Assembly (NCBI GenBank): GCA_030601885.1
Contig: JAUWAU010000005.1
Location: 216,354-280,353, forward strand
Direction of reading: 5' to 3'
Length of the DNA: 64,000 nt
Origin: Armatimonadota bacterium
Lineage (GTDB): Bacteria > Armatimonadota > Zipacnadia > JAUWAU01
The notes under the pieces are model-generated. The model searched no databases. It worked only from the letters and a program-made list of their open reading frames with translations, and had not been told where the DNA came from. Of the stretch, positions 24,968-32,889 are shown piece after piece (the first letter of the stretch is position 1; every line of letters begins with the position of its first letter). A program made the position numbers and the translations under genes.

Positions 24968-25780
24968 TCAGCGTCCCAACTCCGCCGATCGCTCTGCCGC
25001 GGCTACGACTGCCTCCATCACCGCGCTCTGCATGGCCCCTTTGCGGACCGCCCGCAGCCCGGTGATGGTCGTTCCCGCCGGCGAGCACACCATGTCCTTG
25101 AGCGCCGACGGGTGGGTGTCCGTCTCCAGCAGCATCGCCGCGGCCCCGAGCACGGTTTGCGCGGCAAGCGTTTGCGCCTGCTGGCGGGGCAGCCCGGCAG
25201 CCACTCCCCCGTCGGCCATAGCCTCGATGAACAGCGCCGCGTAGGCCGGCCCGCTGCCGGATAGGCCCGTGACGGCATCCATGAGCGCTTCGTCCACTTG
25301 CACGACGCGACCGATGGCCTCCAGCAGCGTCTCGAGCTTCGATGTGTGCTCGGCCGTTGCCGGCGGCGGCGCGCAGTAGGCAAACGCTCCCTGGCCAACT
25401 GTGCAGCAGATGTTGGGCATCACTCGCAGGACCGGCACCCCGGCGGCCACGTGTTCTCGAATCGCTGCCGTCGGTACGCCCGCGGCGATGGACACCAGGA
25501 GTTGGTCCGGCGACACGCCTTGGCCGACCCGCTCCAGCACCCCTCCGAGCTGCTGTGGCTTGACGGCAAGCACTATCGTCCGTGCGCCGGCAACCACCTC
25601 GGCGTTGTCGCTGGTCACCGCGACGCCGAGCTCATCCCCGGCCGTGCGCAGCGCCTCCTCACGGACATCGCTCAGGATGATGTCTGTGAGAGATAGCTTC
25701 CCGCTGCGAATGAGGCTGCGGGCGAGTCCGGCGCCCATTACGCCGGCGCCAATGAAGCCAAGCTCTTTTGTGGCGTCCAT
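24968..25780 (-). CDS. proC: Pyrroline-5-carboxylate reductase
   Basis: A 270-residue NAD(P)H-dependent enzyme for the last step of proline synthesis. The dinucleotide-binding motif is GFIGAGVMGAGLA at residues 7-19. The C-terminal signature runs VTGLSGSGPAYAALFIEAM, then GLPRQQAQTLAAQTVLGAA and MVCSPAGTTITGLRAV, which lines the active site. Length is normal. It lies between sepF and yggT in the division-associated operon, an order common in Terrabacteria. A GGAGGA ribosome site precedes the ATG at 25780. Confidence 0.96.
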   Translation of the reverse strand: MDATKELGFIGAGVMGAGLARSLIRSGKLSLTDIILSDVREEALRTAGDELGVAVTSDNAEVVAGARTIVLAVKPQQLGGVLERVGQGVSPDQLLVSIAAGVPTAAIREHVAAGVPVLRVMPNICCTVGQGAFAYCAPPPATAEHTSKLETLLEAIGRVVQVDEALMDAVTGLSGSGPAYAALFIEAMADGGVAAGLPRQQAQTLAAQTVLGAAAMLLETDTHPSALKDMVCSPAGTTITGLRAVRKGAMQSAVMEAVVAAAERSAELGR

Positions 25781-25832
25781 CCGTCGTCCTCCGCAAGCGA
25801 GGTGGGATCAAGAGAAGGGGCGTGCGCCTCTC

Positions 25833-26288
25833 CTACCGCAAGGGTCCGGGGGCCCCGCCGAGGGCCTCCAGAGCCGCGTAGGCCGTTCGCGCCTGCATCT
25901 CCTGTATGGGCATGTGAGATGGCGCGCACAGGAACACGGCGCGGCCCACCTTCTTCATGGAACCGTCGAGGCCGTACGTGACCCCGCTAAGGAAGTCCAC
26001 AATGCGCCGCGCCAATGCATCGTCGATGTCCTCGAGGTTCAGGGCTATGGGGATGTGCTCTTTGATCCTGTCGGCGATGAGCGACGCCTCGTCGAGGCTC
26101 TTGGGCTCGGCTCGCACGATGCCCACCGTAGCGGGGTGCTGTGCGCCGGCGAGCTGCGGTCCCTGGTGGCCCTCGGGGCGAACCGGCAGGTCCTGCTCAA
26201 GCCCATCCTCCGCGTCCAGCTCGTCAAGTTCCAGCTCGTCATCCACCAAACCGAGCGCTGCTGCGGCCTTGTAGAGGATGCCTGCCAT
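25833..26288 (-). CDS. sepF: Cell-division protein SepF
   Basis: A 151-residue FtsZ-binding membrane anchor. The N-terminal helix (MAGILYKAAAALGLVDDE) resembles the amphipathic membrane helix and is followed by an acidic linker. The SepF core (about residues 54-140) includes VRAEPKSLDEASLIADRIKE, IALNLEDIDDALARRIVDFL and VFLCAPSHM, as in the family. This indicates a bacterium dividing with FtsZ. AGGAG precedes the ATG by about 11 bases. It lies 116 bases after yggS and upstream of proC. Confidence 0.93.
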   Translation of the reverse strand: MAGILYKAAAALGLVDDELELDELDAEDGLEQDLPVRPEGHQGPQLAGAQHPATVGIVRAEPKSLDEASLIADRIKEHIPIALNLEDIDDALARRIVDFLSGVTYGLDGSMKKVGRAVFLCAPSHMPIQEMQARTAYAALEALGGAPGPLR

Positions 26289-26404
26289 GGAAGTGCTGTC
26301 TCCTTTGCTGTGATTGTGTGCCGCTATGTGTGCTACCGGTACTGCGATCAGTGCCTCATTTGGCTGTGCCGGCCCAGCGGCGCGCGTCGGCGGGCGCCAC
26401 TCGG

Positions 26405-27130
26405 TTAGTCCGTCGGTCGCGGGCCGAAGATTCCCGTCCCGACCCGGACGATTGTCGCACCCTCCTCGATAGCAACTTCGAAGTCGTGTGTCATGCCCAT
26501 GGACAGATGCTGCAGCTTGATTCCTGGACGGTTGGCCTCGATGGCATCCCGAAGCTCGCGAACCGTGACGAAGTACCGGCGCGCATCCTCAGGATCCGCC
26601 ACCATTGGTGGCATGGCCATCACGCCCTCCAGTTTCAGCGCATCCAGGCCGTCGATGCGGCCCGCCAGCTCATCGGCCTCCTCCGGAGCAACGCCGAACT
26701 TCGTGGTCTCATCCCCTACGTTCACCTGCAGCAGAATCCGCATCGTCCGCCCGGCTTGCTTGGCGCGTTTGTCGATCTCCCGCGCGAGCCGCTCGCTATC
26801 GACGGACTCAATGACCTCGAAGCGGGGGATGACATACTTGACCTTGTTTCGCTGCAGGTGGCCAATGAAGTGCCATGTGGCCCGCCGGCCGATGACGTCG
26901 TACTTCTTCATCGCCTCCTGAACGAAGTTCTCGCCGATGTGCTGCAGGCCGGCGTCCAGAGCCATCCCGATGCGTTCCGCCGGCACCTTTTTGCTGGCGC
27001 CGACCAGGACCACATCGTCAGGATTGCGCCCGGCACGCGCGGCCGCGCGCGCGATACGCTGGTGTATGGCCTCGATGTTCGCGCGAATGTCAGTGGACGT
27101 AGGGATCGCAAATGTGTCTGCTGAGCTCAT
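26405..27130 (-). CDS. YggS-family PLP-binding protein (PLP homeostasis)
   Basis: A 241-residue alanine-racemase-fold protein that binds pyridoxal phosphate without a known catalytic turnover and buffers B6 and amino-acid pools. The PLP lysine is in VLVGASKKVP; other signatures are IGENFVQEA, WHFIGHLQRNKVKYV, LLQVNVGDETTKFG, LSMGMTHDFEVAIEEG and VRVGTGIFG. The ATG at 27130 overlaps the stop of the upstream zinc-ribbon gene by 4 bases, so the two are co-translated. The placement before sepF is the usual Terrabacteria order. Confidence 0.96.
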   Translation of the reverse strand: MSSADTFAIPTSTDIRANIEAIHQRIARAAARAGRNPDDVVLVGASKKVPAERIGMALDAGLQHIGENFVQEAMKKYDVIGRRATWHFIGHLQRNKVKYVIPRFEVIESVDSERLAREIDKRAKQAGRTMRILLQVNVGDETTKFGVAPEEADELAGRIDGLDALKLEGVMAMPPMVADPEDARRYFVTVRELRDAIEANRPGIKLQHLSMGMTHDFEVAIEEGATIVRVGTGIFGPRPTD

Positions 27131-28068
27131 CGCCGGCTGTCGTCCACGTCGAGCGTCCAGTCACCGGCGTCGCCGGGGCCCTTGCCTTCTTCCTTCTTGT
27201 CCCCTTCGGCCGGCTCTTCGTCCAGATCGATGGCTCCCTCCGGAGGCGGCGGCAGGCCTTCCTGCTCCTGCTCGTCAGCCGCCTGCGGCGGAGGCGGGAT
27301 GCCAAGATCGAAACTTGGCGCCCCAGGGGCCTGCTCCTCAGCGCCTGGTGCTGGTGGCGCTCCGGGCGCCGGTGGCGGACCGAGGGCAGCCGGTGGGGGT
27401 GGTAGGGGGGCGCCCGCAGTCGGCCCCGCAGGCGCTCCTGGGCCCGTCGGCGGGCCCAGGGCGGCGGGCGGTGGTGGCATGGGTGCGCCGGGTACTCGTT
27501 CTTCGGACGGCCCTGCCGGCGGCTCCCCGGCCGCCGGTGGTGGACCGATGGCCGCCGGCGGTGCCGCAGGTGCGCCGGGCACTGGTGCTTCGGGCGGCGG
27601 CGCTGCCGGCTCCCCGGCCGCCGGTGGTGGACCGATGGCCGCTGGCGGTGGTGCCGTGGGTGCGCCGGGCGCCGGTGCTTCGGACGGGGGCGCCATCGGC
27701 TGCTCAGCGGGTGGTGGCGGGCCTACTTCCGCAAGCGGCGCGGGCGCTGCGGGAGCCGCCGGAGCTTCCGGAGCTGCCGCCGGCTCCGCCTCAACCGGGG
27801 GGGGCGCTGCGGGCTCGGGGGCTGCCGCCGCCGCTTCAGCGGCCGGTGGCGCAGGTGCAGCCGCCGGCTGAGGGGCTGCTTCTCCCGCTCCGGCCCCAAT
27901 GGCAACCCCGCAGGCGGCACAATACACCGCACTGGCCGGATTGTCGGCGCTGCACTGAGCACACAGATTATCGCCTCCGGCCTCGCGCAGTGGCGCGTAA
28001 CACATCACACAGGCGCCTCTGGCGGCCGAATTGGCGTATCCGCACTTGTTGCAGTAGACTGCGCCCAT
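27127..28068 (-). CDS. Zinc-ribbon protein with Pro/Ala repeat tail
   Basis: A 313-residue protein. The N-terminal ~60 residues hold two zinc-ribbon units: CNKCGYANSAARGACVMCYAPL-type Cys pairs at about residues 6-9 and 20-23, then CAQCSADNPASAVYCAACG at about 36-54. The rest is a low-complexity Pro/Ala/Gly region with a unit of about 32 residues (APPxEAPxPGAPxAPPPAAIGPPPAAGEP condensed) repeated four to five times. It ends in an acidic tail (EEPAEGDKKEEGKGPGD). No enzyme domain is visible. It is probably a ribbon-anchored scaffold or extended linker protein. It is the first gene of the yggS-sepF operon, behind a strong promoter. Confidence 0.8.
   Translation of the reverse strand: MGAVYCNKCGYANSAARGACVMCYAPLREAGGDNLCAQCSADNPASAVYCAACGVAIGAGAGEAAPQPAAAPAPPAAEAAAAAPEPAAPPPVEAEPAAAPEAPAAPAAPAPLAEVGPPPPAEQPMAPPSEAPAPGAPTAPPPAAIGPPPAAGEPAAPPPEAPVPGAPAAPPAAIGPPPAAGEPPAGPSEERVPGAPMPPPPAALGPPTGPGAPAGPTAGAPLPPPPAALGPPPAPGAPPAPGAEEQAPGAPSFDLGIPPPPQAADEQEQEGLPPPPEGAIDLDEEPAEGDKKEEGKGPGDAGDWTLDVDDSRR
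27400..27720 (-). repeat. Imperfect tandem coding repeat (~96-105 bp unit)
   Basis: The DNA encoding the Pro/Ala tail shows near-identical blocks around GGCTCCCCGGCCGCCGG and GTGGACCGATGGCCGC, each present twice (about 27520-27560 and 27610-27650), plus diverged copies. Length variation between strains is to be expected. Confidence 0.6.
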
Positions 28069-28148
28069 CGCTCATCGCCCCTTGCACGGGCCGCTGTTGC
28101 CGCGCTGTCACCGAGCCGCGAACGGCGTTTTGCGTTGTGTTCAGCGAG

Positions 28149-28177
28149 AGTATAGTCGGCGGCAAGTAGAGTGTCAA
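28149..28177 (-). promoter_or_regulatory. Near-consensus promoter of the zinc-ribbon/yggS/sepF operon
   Basis: Minus-strand TTGACA (28177-28172), 17-bp spacer, TATACT (28154-28149). The predicted start lies about 74 bases before the ATG at 28068. The downstream genes are closely spaced down to 17515. Confidence 0.8.
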
Positions 28178-28218
28178 GCTGGGGCAAATGGGGGCTATGG
28201 GCCGAGGCGGTGGGCTCC

Positions 28219-28247
28219 TTGCCTTTTGAATAACCCTATGCTACAAT
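28219..28247 (+). promoter_or_regulatory. Promoter of nadD, leaderless arrangement
   Basis: Plus-strand TTGCCT (28219-28224), 17-bp spacer, TACAAT (28242-28247). The predicted +1 falls at or within a base of the GTG start at 28254, and no ribosome site precedes that GTG. Confidence 0.65.
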
Positions 28248-28253
28248 CGCACT

Positions 28254-28892
28254 GTGTCAGCGGAAGCTCGCGAGGGCGAGTGCGCTCTAGGCATCCTGGG
28301 CGGCACATTCGATCCGATACATCATGGGCACCTCGTCGCGGCCGAGGAGGCACGGCATGCCTTCGGGCTGCACACCATTCTCTTCATCCCCTGCGGCCAG
28401 CCATACCATAAGCCCAAGCCACCCGCGGCCAGCGCCGAGGATCGCTACGAGATGACGCGCCTGGCAACGGCCTCGAATCCACACTTCGAGGTGTCGCGAC
28501 TCGAGATCGACAGGCGCGGGCCATCGTATACCATAGACACGCTCGAGGCGTTGCAGCAGGCGCGGCCCAACTGTTGCTGGCACATTATTCTCGGCGCCGA
28601 TGCGGTCGAGGAGATCTCCAGTTGGAAGCGCCCCCAGAAACTGCTGCGGCAGTGTCGCATAATAGTGGTGAGCCGGCCCGGGGCCCCGTGGGAGGAGGTC
28701 GAGGCAGCCCTGCCGACGGCTTATGATGAACACGTCCACAGGCTCGAGATACCGGGCCTGCACATATCCTCAACGGAGCTGCGCCAGCGCGCCGCACAGG
28801 GGCGGCCGCTGCGCTACCTCGTGCCCAATGCCGTGGCCCAATACATCCGGCAGCACGGCCTCTATGGCGCCTCAGCCGTGAAGCCGGCATAG
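28254..28892 (+). CDS. nadD: Nicotinate-nucleotide adenylyltransferase
   Basis: A 212-residue enzyme that adenylylates nicotinate mononucleotide to deamido-NAD in the NAD pathway. The nucleotidyltransferase motif is GGTFDPIHHGHL at about residues 16-27 and the C-terminal signature is ISSTELRQRAAQG. Other family blocks are FIPCGQPYHKP and ILGADAVEEISSW. The GTG start at 28254 is the only in-frame candidate before the conserved LGILGGTFDP. It sits right at the predicted transcription start, so the message looks leaderless. nadD, LCP, rsfS is a conserved gene order. Confidence 0.96.
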   Translation: MSAEAREGECALGILGGTFDPIHHGHLVAAEEARHAFGLHTILFIPCGQPYHKPKPPAASAEDRYEMTRLATASNPHFEVSRLEIDRRGPSYTIDTLEALQQARPNCCWHIILGADAVEEISSWKRPQKLLRQCRIIVVSRPGAPWEEVEAALPTAYDEHVHRLEIPGLHISSTELRQRAAQGRPLRYLVPNAVAQYIRQHGLYGASAVKPA

Positions 28893-28956
28893 AGAGCAGC
28901 TACTGCTCCGGCCCGCCATCGCGGCACGAGGGCGGATCGAGAAGAGGCACGGCGCC

Positions 28957-30228
28957 ATGTATAACCGTCGCACAGCAACTGATTACGTAATCTACGTGTT
29001 GGCGTTCCTGGTCGTCGCGCTCGGCGGCGTGGGATTGTACGACATGGTGCACCCAATACACGTGGGCACGGTACATGCGGGTCAGATGGGCGTAAACGCC
29101 CCCGGACGCATCTTTCACCCCTGGGCCGGGCGCACGCGGGTGCGGATGTTGATTCTGGGCGTGGACGAACGAGACCGCGACACCGGGCGATCCGACACCG
29201 TGATGCTCGCCACGATCAATCCGCAGACGAAGCAGGCCGCCCTGCTGTCGTTCCCCCGAGACATGTGGGTTTACGTTCCCGGCCATGGGGACGACAAGAT
29301 CTGCCACGCGTATAATCGTGGTGGTGTCCGTCTCAGCCAACGTACGGTGGAGCAGTTGGTGGGGCTCAACGTCGATTACTACGCGCGGATCGACTTCTCC
29401 GGATTCAAAGACATCGTTGATGTGCTCGGCGGCGTGGACATGGACGTGGAGAAGACGATGCACTACGATGACCGCCGCGGCAACCTCCACATTCACCTCA
29501 GCCCCGGCATGCAGCACCTCGACGGCGAGCAGGCCATGGGGTACGTCCGCTATCGCAGTGACAGCGATTACCAGCGCATCAAGCGGCAGCAGCACTTCAT
29601 GCGGGCGCTGATGGAGCAGAAGCTCAAAGCGAAGAACATCCCCCGCCTTCTGCGGGTGTTGCCTCGCATTGCGGATATGCTGGAGACGGACATGTCTGAG
29701 CGGGAGCTGTTCGCCTTGTTTAACCTGCTGCGGGAGATGGAACCGTCAGCGATCCGCGGCGCGACGGTGCCGGTCAGGGATGGCGAGGGCTCGCCGTATC
29801 GGTCGTATCTGCTGCCGGCGGAATACGATGAGCTCATGACCTATCTGGCCGAGCACCTCGACAGCGAGACGGCGGCGGCATGCAATGTCGAGCTGCGCAA
29901 TGGGTCCGGTGTCGAAGGCGCAGCGGCGGATGCGGCACGGCGTCTGGAGGCCAAGGGTTTCCAGATCACGCGGGCAGATAACTGGGAGTCGTTCGAGCAC
30001 AGGAGCACTGAGGTGCGCTTCAAGCCCGGCGCTCTGCACGCCGCCGAATGGGTGACCGAGATACTGGGGTGCGGCGAGGCAGTGCGGGAGACTGATTCGT
30101 TAGAATACTACGAGCGAAACGCTCCGCTGCGCGTCGTGATAGGAAGCGACTACGAGCTACTGCCGCCGGCCCCGATAGAGGCGGAGAGCGACGCTGCCGA
30201 GCGCGGCGTCGGGCGCGGCCACACGTAG
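28957..30228 (+). CDS. LytR-CpsA-Psr (LCP) family protein with LytR_C domain
   Basis: A 423-residue membrane-anchored phosphotransferase-like protein that in Gram-positives attaches glycopolymers to peptidoglycan. One N-terminal membrane helix (VIYVLAFLVVALGGVGLYD) is followed by the LCP domain (about residues 60-270): ILGVDERDRDTGRSDTVMLA, LLSFPRDMWVYVPG, KICHAYNRGG and AMGYVRYRSDSDYQRIKRQQ, with the conserved Arg and Asp residues that hold the polyprenyl phosphate. A C-terminal LytR_C domain (NVELRNGSGVEGAAADAARR) begins near residue 310. Located between nadD and rsfS. GAAGAGG precedes the ATG. Confidence 0.95.
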   Translation: MYNRRTATDYVIYVLAFLVVALGGVGLYDMVHPIHVGTVHAGQMGVNAPGRIFHPWAGRTRVRMLILGVDERDRDTGRSDTVMLATINPQTKQAALLSFPRDMWVYVPGHGDDKICHAYNRGGVRLSQRTVEQLVGLNVDYYARIDFSGFKDIVDVLGGVDMDVEKTMHYDDRRGNLHIHLSPGMQHLDGEQAMGYVRYRSDSDYQRIKRQQHFMRALMEQKLKAKNIPRLLRVLPRIADMLETDMSERELFALFNLLREMEPSAIRGATVPVRDGEGSPYRSYLLPAEYDELMTYLAEHLDSETAAACNVELRNGSGVEGAAADAARRLEAKGFQITRADNWESFEHRSTEVRFKPGALHAAEWVTEILGCGEAVRETDSLEYYERNAPLRVVIGSDYELLPPAPIEAESDAAERGVGRGHT

Positions 30229-30268
30229 CGGGCAGCCGACAGCCGTCGCGGCCTCGGGGAGGTACAAC

Positions 30269-30661
30269 TTGGGAGACGACGTTGAGTCGAAGGCGCTGCT
30301 GATGGCGCGTGCGGCGTCTGCAAGACGCGCCGAGCGCCCCGTGGTGCTCGATCTGCGGGAGCTTACACTCATCTGCGACTACTTCGTTATCTGCAGCGGC
30401 AGATCCACGGTACACACGCGGGCCATTACCGATGCTATCCAGCAGGCGGCGGACGAAGCCTGCATGGAGCGGCATCACCGTGAGGGCGGGCGAGACGCGA
30501 AGTGGATAGTGCTGGACTACGGCGACGTGGTGGTGCACGTGTTTGGCCCGGAAACGCGGGAGTTCTACGACCTGGAGCGCCTGTGGCGGGAGGCGCGCAG
30601 CGTGCCCGTACCGGAGGAGGGCGTCGAAGAGGGCAGCCCGCGGGAGGCTGCATCGGTGTGA
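30269..30661 (+). CDS. rsfS: Ribosome silencing factor RsfS
   Basis: A 130-residue protein that binds uL14 on the 50S subunit and blocks subunit joining in starvation. Signatures are VVLDLRELTLICDYFVICSG, TRAITDAIQQAADEA, WIVLDYGDVVVHVFGPETR and FYDLERLW. The start is a TTG at 30269 with a strong GGGGAGG ribosome site 6 bases upstream. Its TGA overlaps the GTG of the next gene. Confidence 0.96.
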   Translation: MGDDVESKALLMARAASARRAERPVVLDLRELTLICDYFVICSGRSTVHTRAITDAIQQAADEACMERHHREGGRDAKWIVLDYGDVVVHVFGPETREFYDLERLWREARSVPVPEEGVEEGSPREAASV

Positions 30662-31377
30662 ACCAGTCAGAGCATAGCGTTGATGCAGAGATCAGGGCGC
30701 ACAAGATCGATACGCTGGTGCGCAGCGCCGATATTCACGTCAGACAGGGCCGCCTCAGCGATGCCGTCACCGCCTGCCAGGAAGCTCTCGCGCTCGAGCC
30801 CGACCACCCCGACGTGCGTGAGCTGCTCGGCGACATACTGGCGCGACAGGGAAAACAGCACGCGGCGATAGCCGAGTATCGCGCCGTGTTCGAGGCCCAT
30901 CCGGACCGCGTCTCGGCCGAGCGCAAGATAGCCGAGTTGAGCCTGCGCGTGGGGGAGCAGCAGCGACTGCTGGAGCGACAGCGCGAGCTCGTCGAGGATC
31001 CCAGCAGACGCGGGCAGGGCAGGGACCGCACGCGAATCGCATTGGTGAGCAGCCTTGTGCTGCCCGGACTGGGTCAGCTCTGCCTGGGAGCGTACTTCAA
31101 AGGCGCCGCGCTCCTGATTCTTGCGCTGGCGCTTCTCTACCACATCGTAAACAAGGTGCTCCTTGAACCCCTGTCCGTCTTGGTGGGGCAGATGGGGGGG
31201 CCAAGCGGCGGATGGCGGGGGGCCTTCGGCCACATCGTCGGGTATTCGGGTTTCACTAAAGTGCTGCTGCTTGGCGCCTGCTTGCTCATTCTCGGTGCAT
31301 ATGTCTACGGCGTCATTGACACTGTGCGCATAGCCCGCGCGCAGCAGGATCGGCGCGATGAAGAACTCGGTATATGA
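30658..31377 (+). CDS. TPR-repeat membrane protein
   Basis: A 239-residue protein beginning at a GTG overlapping the rsfS stop (GTGA). Residues about 10-80 contain two tetratricopeptide repeats (RSADIHVRQGRLSDAVTACQ; LLGDILARQGKQHAAIAEYR). A charged coil follows, then a C-terminal membrane region with the motif VLPGLGQLCLGAYFKGAALL, a P-G-L-G-Q...G pattern seen in TM2/DUF5683-like proteins, and another helix (VLLLGACLLILGAYVYGVID). The function is unknown; it may act in envelope assembly. Probably co-translated with rsfS. Confidence 0.8.
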   Translation: MNQSEHSVDAEIRAHKIDTLVRSADIHVRQGRLSDAVTACQEALALEPDHPDVRELLGDILARQGKQHAAIAEYRAVFEAHPDRVSAERKIAELSLRVGEQQRLLERQRELVEDPSRRGQGRDRTRIALVSSLVLPGLGQLCLGAYFKGAALLILALALLYHIVNKVLLEPLSVLVGQMGGPSGGWRGAFGHIVGYSGFTKVLLLGACLLILGAYVYGVIDTVRIARAQQDRRDEELGI

Positions 31378-31455
31378 TCGGCGCGCTCGGCGGTGACGGC
31401 GCGCGGTACGACTCCCCATGGGGACGCTGTGGCGTCCTTCCGGCGGAACTTCCCC

Positions 31456-31794
31456 ATGCGTATCTTCAAGCATCCCATCCTCGGCCCGCTGCCGCCTGCC
31501 ACACGCGTTCGCATCATCGTGGACGGCCGATCCATCGAGGCCTTCGAGGACGAGCCCGTGGCGGTGGCCATGATGGCGGCCGGCATCCACGTGTGTCGTC
31601 TCACTGAGAAGCGTCGCGAGCCGCGCGGGATCTTCTGCGCGCGAGGGCAGTGCACCGATTGCATCATGACCGTAGACGGTCGGCCAAATGTGCGCACGTG
31701 TGTTACGCCCGTCAAAGAGGGCATGCGCGTGGAAACAGGCGGCGGAGCGGGGTCTGACCCCGGGAGCCCATGCAGCGCACAGAGCTCGCCATAA
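31456..31794 (+). CDS. [2Fe-2S] ferredoxin-like small subunit, HcnA type
   Basis: A 112-residue protein. The cluster ligands are in CARGQCTDC (C-x4-C-x2-C) followed by VRTC. The framing HPILGPLPP, VDGRSIEAFEDEPVAVAMMAAG and PNVRTCVTPVKEGM is that of the HcnA/SoxA-N/opine-oxidase small subunits, which pass electrons from an FAD amine oxidase. I start it at MRIFKHPILG because relatives begin at that point; an in-frame ATG at 31393 adds 21 residues. The last 8 codons overlap the next gene in another frame, in a stretch containing the palindrome GGGGTC-T-GACCCC (31749-31761). Confidence 0.82.
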   Translation: MRIFKHPILGPLPPATRVRIIVDGRSIEAFEDEPVAVAMMAAGIHVCRLTEKRREPRGIFCARGQCTDCIMTVDGRPNVRTCVTPVKEGMRVETGGGAGSDPGSPCSAQSSP

Positions 31795-32852
31795 TCGGCG
31801 CCGGATGTGCGGGATTGACTGCCGCCATCGAGGCGGCGCGCGCCGGCGTCCAGGCGACACTGATTGATGAGCACGCTCGCCCCGGCGGGCAGCTCTTCAA
31901 GCAGATCCACAAGTTCTTCGGCAGCCACGCACACCTGGCCGGCGTCCGCGGTAACGACATCGCCCAATGCCTGCTGGACGAGTGCCGGGACTTGGACGTG
32001 CGGGTGCTGCTCTCCACCGTGGCGTACGGCATCTTCCCGGACCGCCTCATCGGCCTCGGCACGCCCGCGGGCGTTGACGAGTTGCGGGCGGAGCGCATCA
32101 TCATCGCCACCGGCGCGAGCGAGGACCCGCTCGCCTTCCCGGGCTGGACGCTCCCCGGCGTGATGGGCGCCGGGGCCGCGCAAACGATCATGCATGTGCA
32201 CCGTGTACTGCCCGGGAGGCGCGTGCTCATCGTGGGGGCCGGCAACGTGGGTTTGATAGTTGGCTTCCAGCTCCGCCAAGCCGGCGCGGAAGTGGTCGCG
32301 CTCGTGGAAGCCGCTGAGCACGTTACCGGCTACATGATCCACGCGGCGAAGCTCATGCGCACTGGCGTGCCCATCCTCCTGCGCCACACCGTCGCCGAGG
32401 CCGGCGGAAACGGCAAGGTCGAGCGCGCCGTGGTCAGGCAGTTGGATCACAGCGGGGGCGAGCCGCTGACCTTCGATGTCGATTGCATCTGCATTGCCGT
32501 GGGCCTCTCGCCCCTCGTGGAGCTGGCGCACATGGCTGAGTGCCGCTTGGCCTACGTACCCGAGCTCGGTGGACACGTGCCACTCCACGATGAGAACATG
32601 GAGACATCCGTGCGGAGCATCTACGTCGCAGGAGACCTCGCGGGGGTGGAAGAAGCTAACACCGCGATGGACGAGGGCCGACTGGCCGGCGTTGCCGCTG
32701 CCGAGTCACTCGGCAAACTGGACGCCGCGCCGGCTGCCGAGCGCAAGGAGCGCATCCGCGAGCGCCTCGCCGCGCTGCGCCTGGGACCCTTCGGCGAGCA
32801 CCGGCAAGCTGCCAAGAACAGGCTGATGGCCATCTTGCGGTCGCTTCGCTGA
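31770..32852 (+). CDS. FAD/NAD(P)-binding oxidoreductase, HcnB-like
   Basis: A 360-residue flavoprotein with the N-terminal FAD motif IIGAGCAGLTAAIEAARAG, the signature RPGGQLFKQIHKFFGS, a central NAD-type motif VLIVGAGNVGLIVGFQ and the C-terminal FAD block IYVAGDLAGVEEANTAMDEG. It belongs with the alpha subunits of hydrogen-cyanide synthase, opine oxidase and amine dehydrogenases. The usual C-terminal BFD [2Fe-2S] domain is absent. With the preceding ferredoxin it forms a two-subunit electron-transfer module. No HcnC-like glycine-oxidase subunit is present; the next gene is a Gfo/Idh/MocA dehydrogenase. Confidence 0.88.
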   Translation: MQRTELAIIGAGCAGLTAAIEAARAGVQATLIDEHARPGGQLFKQIHKFFGSHAHLAGVRGNDIAQCLLDECRDLDVRVLLSTVAYGIFPDRLIGLGTPAGVDELRAERIIIATGASEDPLAFPGWTLPGVMGAGAAQTIMHVHRVLPGRRVLIVGAGNVGLIVGFQLRQAGAEVVALVEAAEHVTGYMIHAAKLMRTGVPILLRHTVAEAGGNGKVERAVVRQLDHSGGEPLTFDVDCICIAVGLSPLVELAHMAECRLAYVPELGGHVPLHDENMETSVRSIYVAGDLAGVEEANTAMDEGRLAGVAAAESLGKLDAAPAAERKERIRERLAALRLGPFGEHRQAAKNRLMAILRSLR

Positions 32853-32889
32853 GCCGGCCACATCGGACGCATTCAAGGGGCGTTGACTT

